Shown here: positions 56,635-64,000 of the stretch, piece after piece
Numbering within the stretch: position 1 is the stretch's first letter
Layout: every line of letters begins with the position of its first letter
Origin: Roseburia hominis
GTDB lineage: Bacteria; Bacillota; Clostridia; Lachnospirales; Lachnospiraceae
Length of the DNA: 64,000 nucleotides
Reading direction: 5' to 3'
NCBI GenBank assembly: GCA_021771815.1
Contig: JAETOE010000001.1
Span: 1-64,000 of the forward strand
Position numbers and translations under genes: made by a program
The notes under the pieces: model-generated
Seen by the model: the letters and a program-made list of their open reading frames with translations, nothing else
Told to the model about the DNA's origin: nothing
Databases searched by the model: none

Positions 56635-58889
56635 AAACAGGAAAGTTATTAACCAAGGAGGCAAATTGCAGGAGAATTTGCTTCCTTGTATTATTGTTTG
56701 CCGAAGTACTGCTTCTGGCATTTTTGACGTATAAAGGAATGAACGTCGAGAAGGAGTACCGCGGACTGAGCGGGGAGGACGTGCCGAGCGTCGAGCGGAC
56801 GATTGCTTTAAAGCGCGGCGTCTACATGATTGACCTTACCTATCAGGCGACCGGATTGGAAGCAAAGGCGCAGCTCCATATGACCTCGTCGAAAAATGAG
56901 GAAGTCGGTGATGTTGTTGCACTGCCGATGCAGGAGACGCAGAAGACGTTTGAATTCATTTTATACGAGGACGCAGAGCGCGTGTGGCTTACTACGGATG
57001 CGGGAAACGGTGAGCTTACGATTGAGACGTTTGTGGCTCGTGGGACGAGACAGATGGAGAAGATGGAGCTTTTCTTCCTGTGCTGTCTGTTCGCTGTGAT
57101 CGATCTTCTGATTTTATTCCACAGGAAATGGATTCATCCGTATACGAAGGAACAGAAGCTGGTGGCAATGACGCTGACGGGCATCTGTATTTTGACGTCC
57201 CTGCCGTTGTTTACCGATTATATTATACTCGGTCACGATCTCACGTTTCACATGATGCGGATCGAGGGATTGGCGCAGGGAATCTTGGACGGGCAGTTTC
57301 CGGTGCGCATACAGCCGGTATGGATGAAAGACTACGGTTATCCGGTTTCCGTTATGTACGGGGATCTGCTGTTGTATATTCCGGCACTTTTGCGCATTAT
57401 CGGATTTCCGTTGCAGACGGTATACAAAATCTACGTGTTCGTGGTCAATGTGGTCACGGTGCTCGTATCGTATTACTGTGCAAAGGAGGTGTTCCAGAAT
57501 GAGAAGTTCGGGCTGCTCGGTTCGCTTCTCTACACGCTTGCTGGATACCGGATCGTGAATCTCTTCTATCGGTGTGCAGTGGGAGAATATTCGGCAATGA
57601 TTTTTCTGCCGCTTATTTTTCTGGCGTTCTGGAAATTGTTTCATGACGAGAAGCGGGAGAACGGAAAGATTGCCCTGCTTATGATCGTAGGCTATACGGG
57701 TGTGCTGCAGACACATACGCTCAGTGCGGAGATGACGGTCCTCTTTACAGTTATTTTCTGCCTGTTGAATGCGAAAAAGTTCTGGAAGAATCTGAAATTC
57801 CTCGTCGTGACGGCGCTCGTGACGATAGCGCTCAATCTGGCATTTTTAGTGCCGATGATTGATTATATGATGAACGAGGAAATGCATGTGATGTATGATA
57901 CCTGTTTTATGCAGTCCCACGGTATCTTTTTCCCGCAGCTCTTTACGACCTTTTCGTTCGGCGGGAACAGTTCCGGTATGAGCTATGAGGGAATCAGCGG
58001 CGATATGCCGTTCGGCGCCGGATGGCTTCTGGTGCTTATCATGGGACTGTTCCTTTGGGAGGCAGTGCTTTACCGCGAGGAGATCAAAGAGAAGTTTGGC
58101 GCGGAGTGCTTTTATGGGCAGTGCCGGATCTTCGGCGTGATAGTGATTGCGATTGTCATGTCGCTTGAGTCCTTCCCGTGGATGGCGCTCCGCAATATTC
58201 CGGTAATAGGCGTGTTCCTGACGCCTTATCAGTTCGCATGGCGATTCCTCGCAATGGCAGTCGCGCTCGCAGCGGTCTTAGGCTGTTTTGCAGTGCGGAA
58301 TCTGTATATTGTCTGTGAACGCAGCATCCGGGTCGGGCTGGTATTCCTGCTGTGTGCTACGACAGTCGCGAGCGCACAGATTCTGATCGATCATAATCTG
58401 GCGGAAGGAAAGCCGCAGAAGATTACGAGTGGGGCGTTTGCAGACAGTGTGTACGCGGTGAGCGGCGCGGAATATGTGCCGATGGAGACACAGCTTGCAC
58501 TGCTGTATGATACGTCGCCGAAGGGAGAAGAAATTACAGTCGAAGAATGCAGCCGTTATAAGAGATATTATTATGTGCACTGTGCAAATGAGAGCGGGCA
58601 GGAGCGCAGGCTTACAGTGCCGATTATCGCCTACAGGGGCTACGTGGCGGTCGATGATGTGACGGGAGAGCGGTTTGAGACGACCTGTGATGAGAACCGT
58701 ATTCTGCAGGTGATCCTGCCGGAGGGTTATGAGGGAACGGTACGCGTATCTTTTGAGGAACCTGTCTATTGGCGGGTGTCGGAATTGATCTCACTCGTAG
58801 CGCTTGTGGGGATTTTGCTGTGGGGATTATGGAAGGGCAGACCGGTAAGAACGGGAGAGCCCAGGCAGAAACCACAGAAAAGGGCATAG
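56631..58889 (+). CDS. Polytopic membrane protein, GT-C glycosyltransferase-like
   Basis: About a dozen hydrophobic segments; '[45 protein letters not shown]'. Confidence 0.7.
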   Translation: MKTGKLLTKEANCRRICFLVLLFAEVLLLAFLTYKGMNVEKEYRGLSGEDVPSVERTIALKRGVYMIDLTYQATGLEAKAQLHMTSSKNEEVGDVVALPMQETQKTFEFILYEDAERVWLTTDAGNGELTIETFVARGTRQMEKMELFFLCCLFAVIDLLILFHRKWIHPYTKEQKLVAMTLTGICILTSLPLFTDYIILGHDLTFHMMRIEGLAQGILDGQFPVRIQPVWMKDYGYPVSVMYGDLLLYIPALLRIIGFPLQTVYKIYVFVVNVVTVLVSYYCAKEVFQNEKFGLLGSLLYTLAGYRIVNLFYRCAVGEYSAMIFLPLIFLAFWKLFHDEKRENGKIALLMIVGYTGVLQTHTLSAEMTVLFTVIFCLLNAKKFWKNLKFLVVTALVTIALNLAFLVPMIDYMMNEEMHVMYDTCFMQSHGIFFPQLFTTFSFGGNSSGMSYEGISGDMPFGAGWLLVLIMGLFLWEAVLYREEIKEKFGAECFYGQCRIFGVIVIAIVMSLESFPWMALRNIPVIGVFLTPYQFAWRFLAMAVALAAVLGCFAVRNLYIVCERSIRVGLVFLLCATTVASAQILIDHNLAEGKPQKITSGAFADSVYAVSGAEYVPMETQLALLYDTSPKGEEITVEECSRYKRYYYVHCANESGQERRLTVPIIAYRGYVAVDDVTGERFETTCDENRILQVILPEGYEGTVRVSFEEPVYWRVSELISLVALVGILLWGLWKGRPVRTGEPRQKPQKRA

Positions 58890-58914
58890 AATCACAGAAT
58901 ATGGTATAAATTGC

Positions 58915-58943
58915 TTGCATTATTTTGGATGTTGTGCTATAAT
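58915..58943 (+). promoter_or_regulatory. Putative SigA promoter for rpsB-tsf: TTGCAT N17 TATAAT
   Basis: Hexamers and 17-nt spacing. Confidence 0.75.
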
Positions 58944-58995
58944 ACCCAAGGCTCATGTGAGAAAACAGGAAGATTCTGTTTTCCGCGAAAATACA

Positions 58996-59052
58996 CATAT
59001 GCTGACCACCGGGCTGGTGCCGTTACGGTCGCCTTGCGGGATGAAGCATATG
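58996..59052 (+). ncRNA. Candidate structured 5' leader of rpsB
   Basis: CATATGCT/AGCATATG outer stem enclosing CACC/GGTG, CCG/CGG and CGC/GCG hairpins, between promoter and rpsB start. Confidence 0.45.
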
Positions 59053-59079
59053 GAAGAATCAACCATGGAGGTAAGAAAA

Positions 59080-59826
59080 ATGAGTGTTATTTCAATGAAA
59101 CAGTTACTTGAAGCAGGTGTTCACTTCGGACATCAGACCAGAAGATGGAATCCTAAGATGGCTCCGTACATCTACACAGAGAGAAACGGTATCTACATCA
59201 TTGATCTGCAGAAGTCTGTAGGCAAGGTAGACGAGGCTTACAAGGCAGTATCCGATATCGCTGCGGAGGGCGGCACGATTCTTTTTGTAGGAACTAAGAA
59301 GCAGGCACAGGACGCCATTAAGACCGAGGCAGAGCGCTGCGGAATGTTCTATGTAAATGAGAGATGGTTAGGCGGTATGCTTACCAACTTCAAGACCATC
59401 CAGAGCCGTATCGCAAGATTAAAAGAAATCGAGACGATGGCTACCGACGGTACATTCGAAGTACTGCCGAAGAAGGAAGTAATCGCTCTTAAGAAAGAGT
59501 GGGAGAAATTAGAGAAGAACCTTGGCGGTATCAAGGAGATGAAGAGACTTCCGGATGCAATCTTCGTAGTTGACCCGAAGAAGGAGCGCATCTGTATTCA
59601 GGAGGCTCATACATTAGGAATTACCCTGATCGGTATCGCTGATACCAACTGTGATCCGGAAGAGTTGGATTATGTCATTCCGGGTAATGACGATGCCATC
59701 AGAGCTGTTAAGCTGATCGTATCCAAGATGGCTGACGCTGTGATCGAGGCAAATCAGGGCGCTGAGATGACTGCAGAGGAAGCAGAGTCCGCAGAGGCTG
59801 ATGCAGAGGAAGCAGCAGAGGCATAA
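59080..59826 (+). CDS. rpsB: 30S ribosomal protein S2
   Basis: '[46 protein letters not shown]'; start moved to ATG after ggaggt. Confidence 0.98.
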   Translation: MSVISMKQLLEAGVHFGHQTRRWNPKMAPYIYTERNGIYIIDLQKSVGKVDEAYKAVSDIAAEGGTILFVGTKKQAQDAIKTEAERCGMFYVNERWLGGMLTNFKTIQSRIARLKEIETMATDGTFEVLPKKEVIALKKEWEKLEKNLGGIKEMKRLPDAIFVVDPKKERICIQEAHTLGITLIGIADTNCDPEELDYVIPGNDDAIRAVKLIVSKMADAVIEANQGAEMTAEEAESAEADAEEAAEA

Positions 59827-59848
59827 GAAGGAATGGAGGATATATAAG

Positions 59849-60784
59849 ATGGCTATTACAGCAGCTATGGTAAAAGAACTGCGTGAGATGACCGGCGCAG
59901 GAATGATGGATTGTAAGAAGGCATTAAGCGAGACAAACGGCAATATGGACGAGGCTGTTGAGTTCTTAAGAAAGAACGGACAGGCAAAAGCAGAGAAGAA
60001 GGCAAGCAGAATTGCAGCCGAGGGACTTTGCATGGTCGTTACCAAAGACGATACAACGGCAGCGGTCGTTGAGGTAAATTCCGAGACGGATTTCGTTGCA
60101 AAGAACGAGACATTTCAGGAGTTTGTTAAAGCTGTTGCTACACAGGCAGTGAATTCTGACGCAGCAGATATGGATGCATTTATGGCAGAGAAGTGGAATG
60201 AGGATTCCAGCAAGTCTGTAAGCGATGCACTGGTAGAGAAGGTTGCGGTTATCGGCGAGAACTTAAAGATCCGCAGATTCGAGAAGGTCGTTGCAGAGCA
60301 TGGCTGTGTTGTTCCTTATGTACACGGCGGCGGAAGAATCGGCGTTATCGTTGAAGCTGACAGCGACGTAGTGAACGACGCACTCAAAGAGGCAATGCAC
60401 AATATTGCCATGCAGATCGCAGCATTAAATCCGAAGTATGTTTCCAGAGAGGAAGTAAGTGCTGACTATATCGCACATGAGAAGGAGATTCTCTTAGCAC
60501 AGATCATGAACGATCCGAAGGAGTCCCAGAAGCCGGAGAAGGTAATCAATGGCATGATCGAGGGACGTGTCAGCAAGGAGTTAAAGGAGATCTGCCTTGT
60601 AGATCAGGTCTATGTAAAAGCTGAGGACGGCAAGCAGACCGTTGGTAAGTATTTGGAGCAGGTATCTAAGGAGATCGGCGCAACGGTCAAGGTAAAAGGC
60701 TTTGTTCGTTTTGAGACAGGTGAAGGTCTTGAGAAGAAGCAGGAAGACTTTGCCGCCGAAGTTGCGGCACAGATGAACGCTTAA
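59849..60784 (+). CDS. tsf: Elongation factor Ts
   Basis: 'MAITAAMVKELREMTGAGMMDCKKALSETNGNMDEAVEFLRKNG'. Confidence 0.98.
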   Translation: MAITAAMVKELREMTGAGMMDCKKALSETNGNMDEAVEFLRKNGQAKAEKKASRIAAEGLCMVVTKDDTTAAVVEVNSETDFVAKNETFQEFVKAVATQAVNSDAADMDAFMAEKWNEDSSKSVSDALVEKVAVIGENLKIRRFEKVVAEHGCVVPYVHGGGRIGVIVEADSDVVNDALKEAMHNIAMQIAALNPKYVSREEVSADYIAHEKEILLAQIMNDPKESQKPEKVINGMIEGRVSKELKEICLVDQVYVKAEDGKQTVGKYLEQVSKEIGATVKVKGFVRFETGEGLEKKQEDFAAEVAAQMNA

Positions 60785-60844
60785 GAAGAAGTAAATGCAA
60801 CTTCGGCGTAGAAGTCTGCGGCACAGATGAATCAGCAGACTTCT
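60755..60844 (+). repeat. Two consecutive stem-loops sharing the loop-start sequence TGCGGCACAGATGAA
   Basis: GCCGAAGTTGC/GCAACTTCGGC (60755-60765/60797-60807) and AGAAGTCTGC/GCAGACTTCT (60810-60819/60835-60844). Confidence 0.85.
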
Positions 60845-60862
60845 GAATGAAAATGATTTATG

Positions 60863-60905
60863 AACCCCTGAAAATCCCATGAAATGGGTATTTTCAGGGG
60901 TTTTT
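60863..60905 (+). terminator. Rho-independent terminator of rpsB-tsf
   Basis: AACCCCTGAAAATCCCAT gaaa TGGGTATTTTCAGGGGTT TTT. Confidence 0.9.
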
Positions 60906-60995
60906 GTGTTCATGGGAGAAAGAGAGCTAGGGAGAAGGGCATCCCCGGGCAGCATGTTTCCCAAGCGGCATATGAAAGTTAGCTGGAGAAACGGC

Positions 60996-61718
60996 TTATA
61001 ATCCCATGATAGCGTCGACCGGAAGCGAGACTATAATGCCGTGTGCAGGGGTGGCAATGCCGTGGTCTTTGCTGATGGCGGACATGATATCCGTTTTCTT
61101 ATCCTTGGGGACAACGATTGCGATGACTTCCTGTTCCTCCTGGATGGGAATGCCGAAGTGTCCTCCGACCTCGGAGGGGCTGCACTTAAGTCCCTTTAGG
61201 ATCGTGCCACCGGTTGCGCCCGCGGCTCTTGCCGTGTACATTACGTCGTCGCTGTACCCCTGATGAATGGTGACAAGTATCATTGCATGTGTGGTTGTTT
61301 CACTCATTTTCTTTCCTTCTTTCCTTGAATCTTTCGGAGCGAATTCCTCTGCGTCTGTGGTGCAGCCGAGCAGCTTATAAAGCCAGCCCTGCATGCCGCT
61401 TAAGGGAATGCCTAGCGCGATGCCGGTTCCTTTTTTGTGGAGCAAAAGCGCCTGGTTCATTTCTGCGAGGAGCAGCTTCGTGCGCTCGCGTGCAACAAAA
61501 CAGATCGTAATATTCTTGTGCGGATCTCCAAGCCCGAATATATTTAAGAAATCGGAGCTTACCGTTCCGATACCGTGCATCTGATAGTAGATGGGGATGC
61601 CGGAATCATTTAAAAATTCTGTCAGCCTGTCGCGCATTTTGGAATCAACAATAGTGATGAGACAGTGGAACGACTGACGTTTCTGTAAATCTTCAACTGA
61701 TAAATTTTGCATAATCAT
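60996..61718 (-). CDS. Tandem P-II-like (nitrogen regulatory P-II fold) protein
   Basis: Two similar-size halves; second half 'HAMILVTIHQGYSDDVMYTARAAGATGGTILKGLK...EQEVIAIVVPKDKKTDIMSAI'. Confidence 0.75.
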   Translation of the reverse strand: MIMQNLSVEDLQKRQSFHCLITIVDSKMRDRLTEFLNDSGIPIYYQMHGIGTVSSDFLNIFGLGDPHKNITICFVARERTKLLLAEMNQALLLHKKGTGIALGIPLSGMQGWLYKLLGCTTDAEEFAPKDSRKEGKKMSETTTHAMILVTIHQGYSDDVMYTARAAGATGGTILKGLKCSPSEVGGHFGIPIQEEQEVIAIVVPKDKKTDIMSAISKDHGIATPAHGIIVSLPVDAIMGL

Positions 61719-63316
61719 TCCTCCTCGAAATCCAGAATCGCGTTGTCGTCGATGTCGGCCATGACAACGGTTGCGAAAGTAGCTTTCTTTATCTTGATCT
61801 GATAGAGGACGCCCATAATCTGAACGGCGATGAGCGGAGCCATGGCGACCATAGCAACAACACCGAAAGCGTCAGTGACGACATTTCCGCCGACTGCGGT
61901 ACATGCGCCCATCGCGAGCGGCAGAAGGAACGTCGAAGTCATAGGACCGCTTGCAACACCGCCAGAGTCAAAAGCGATGCCGACAAAGACCTTCGGAACG
62001 AACCGTGGGAGTGCCAACGCTATGATATAGCCGGGAATAAGAAGCCAGTAGATACTGATTCCTGTGAGCACACGGATGAGCGCCAGTGCAACGGAGGCGG
62101 AGACGCCGATCGAGAGACATAAGTTCATTGTTTCGCGTGAAATGGAACCGTTCGTGACGTCCTCGACCTGTTTGTTCAAGACCTGAACGGCAGGCTCCGC
62201 TTTGACAATGTAATAACCGATGAGTGCGCCGATCGGAATCAGCAGCCACTTCCAGGTCTGTTCCGCGAGACTGCCTCCAAGCAGGCTTCCCACAGGGGCG
62301 AATCCGACGTTGACACCTGTGAGGAACAGGATCAGTCCGATGATCGTATAGAGGAAGCCGACAAGCATCTTGATCATCTGCCTTTTGTGATACCTTCTGG
62401 AAACCAACTGGAACAGAAGGAACACAACCAGGACCGGAAGGATCGAGGAGAATACCTCTTTTCCGTAATCAGGGGCCATATGTACAAATTCACGCATGAC
62501 GTCCTGCATGGTGATAACGTCCGGTATCACGGTGGCGTTGTACGCGGCGTCTGTCGGATGATAGAAAATACCGAGCAGAAGCACCATGATGATCGGACCG
62601 ATGCTGCAGAAAGAAATCAGACCGAAACTGTCGCTGGAGCCATTCTTGTCACTTCGCGTTGAAGAAAGTCCAATACCGATTGCCATGATAAAAGGAACGG
62701 TCATAGGACCTGTGGTCACACCGCCGGAATCGAATGCAACAGCAATAAAATCGGCGGGAGCCGCAAAAGACAGAAGGAATACAGCTCCGTACAGAATGCA
62801 TAAAAGTAATGGAAGACTTAGCTTAAAAAGGATTCTAAGGACCGCCATGACGAGAAATAAACCAACGCCTACGGCAACGGTCCAGATTAAAACATTATTT
62901 GGAATAGAGGGCACCTGATTGGCGAGTACCGCAAGATCCGGCTCCGCGATGGTGATGATGATGCCCATGACAAAGCAGACAATCACCAGAATAGACAAGC
63001 GCCTTGTCTTCATGATCTGAGAGCCGACGCCTTCTCCCAAAGGAGTCATTGCCATCTCTGCGCCAAGTTGGAAAAATGCCATGCCGATGATCAGCATGAG
63101 CGCTCCGACCAGAAACAGCGCAATGGTTCCGGTTTCCATAGGCACCACAAAGATGCTTAAGAGCAGCACGATGACGGTGATCGGAAGCACTGCGCCAACG
63201 GATTCGTCGATTTTTTCTTTTAGTTTTTGATTCAAATTTGCATCACATACTTTCTGTTGGTTGAATGGGTTGATAAAGTTACATACTATTTTATTGGTTA
63301 TTGCATGAGAAATCAA
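61715..63316 (-). CDS. DUF1538-type membrane protein (duplicated domain); start codon uncertain
   Basis: Polytopic, duplicated motif 'VAFDSGGVTTGPMT' / 'IAFDSGGVASGPMT'; stop overlaps start of the P-II gene. Confidence 0.8.
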   Translation of the reverse strand: MISHAITNKIVCNFINPFNQQKVCDANLNQKLKEKIDESVGAVLPITVIVLLLSIFVVPMETGTIALFLVGALMLIIGMAFFQLGAEMAMTPLGEGVGSQIMKTRRLSILVIVCFVMGIIITIAEPDLAVLANQVPSIPNNVLIWTVAVGVGLFLVMAVLRILFKLSLPLLLCILYGAVFLLSFAAPADFIAVAFDSGGVTTGPMTVPFIMAIGIGLSSTRSDKNGSSDSFGLISFCSIGPIIMVLLLGIFYHPTDAAYNATVIPDVITMQDVMREFVHMAPDYGKEVFSSILPVLVVFLLFQLVSRRYHKRQMIKMLVGFLYTIIGLILFLTGVNVGFAPVGSLLGGSLAEQTWKWLLIPIGALIGYYIVKAEPAVQVLNKQVEDVTNGSISRETMNLCLSIGVSASVALALIRVLTGISIYWLLIPGYIIALALPRFVPKVFVGIAFDSGGVASGPMTSTFLLPLAMGACTAVGGNVVTDAFGVVAMVAMAPLIAVQIMGVLYQIKIKKATFATVVMADIDDNAILDFEEE

Positions 63317-63431
63317 TTCTTAGGATTCGGTTTCGAAAACTTTAGCGTTTCCTTGATGTCAGAGTTTACGTTATGCGATTGACAGTGAAAAATCACTTTG
63401 TTATTTTGGGGAAGGATGGAAAGGAGGGAGA

Positions 63432-64000
63432 ATGGAATACAAAGATTTTTTTGCCTTGTTGGGAGGACTTGCGCTTTTTTTATACGGAATGCATCAGATG
63501 AGCGAAGGCTTGAACAAAGCGGCGGGAGAACAGATGAAGCGGATCATGGAGCGGATTACAAAGAATCGCTTTATGGGAGTGGCGGTCGGTGCCGCCGTGA
63601 CTGCCGTCATTCAGTCCTCGTCGGCGACAACCGTGATGGTCGTGGGTTTTGTCAACTCCGGCATGATGACGCTTAGGCAGGCGGTCTGGATTATCATGGG
63701 AGCAAATATCGGGACGACGATCACGGGCCAGCTCATTGCACTGGACGTGGAAGCGTTTGCGCCGCTGCTCGCATTCGCCGGTGTGGCGGTGGTATTGTTC
63801 GCAAAGAAAGAGAAAGCCAGATATATGGGAGAAATCGTGGCAGGACTGGGAATCCTGTTTCTTGGCATGGAGATGATGAGCGCTGCCATGCAGCCGCTCG
63901 GTGAGTCTGAGACATTTCTTCGGGCGATGACACAGTTCGAGCATCCGTTTGCAGGAATTCTTGCAGGGACGGTATTCACGGCGGTGATTCAATCGTCCTC
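63432..64000 (+). CDS. Na/Pi cotransporter family protein (truncated by window end)
   Basis: 'LGGLALFLYGMHQMSEGLNKAAGEQMKRIMERITKNRFMGVAVGAAVTAVIQSSSATTVMVVGFVNSGMM', 'MGANIGTTITGQ'. Confidence 0.93.
   Translation, partial: MEYKDFFALLGGLALFLYGMHQMSEGLNKAAGEQMKRIMERITKNRFMGVAVGAAVTAVIQSSSATTVMVVGFVNSGMMTLRQAVWIIMGANIGTTITGQLIALDVEAFAPLLAFAGVAVVLFAKKEKARYMGEIVAGLGILFLGMEMMSAAMQPLGESETFLRAMTQFEHPFAGILAGTVFTAVIQSS

Overview
Chromosomal window from a low-to-mid GC, motile, probably spore-forming Clostridia/Lachnospiraceae-type Firmicute. Most of it is vertically inherited core genome. It contains one near-complete fla/che superoperon (flgB to sigD, about 23.6-56 kb), embedded in a gene order recalled from Bacillus subtilis: dprA-topA-codY-[fla/che]-sigD-swrB/ylxL-like-rpsB-tsf. 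The left 20 kb carries an MCP, a lone large serine recombinase with a small upstream ORF, feoA-feoB-feoB-associated Cys-rich protein, a solute-binding lipoprotein paired with an MCP but no permease, gltX, a UvrD/Rep helicase, a DUF1292 protein, a GH13-like protein whose catalytic motifs look degenerate, a DUF5662 protein, a SigK-like sigma factor, comM/yifB, dprA, topA and codY. The right end carries a tandem P-II-like protein next to a DUF1538 membrane protein, and a truncated Na/Pi cotransporter. No rRNA, tRNA or CRISPR array was seen. The most interesting signals are: the GH13 candidate pseudoenzyme; three tandem GTGCAG...CTGC mini-hairpins ahead of comM; a duplicated hairpin at the tsf 3' end; a structured rpsB leader; the DUF1538/tandem P-II pair; a FlgD with a duplicated C-terminal extension; and several uncharacterised flagellar-operon proteins. 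All family calls are by eye from the translations; no database search was run.
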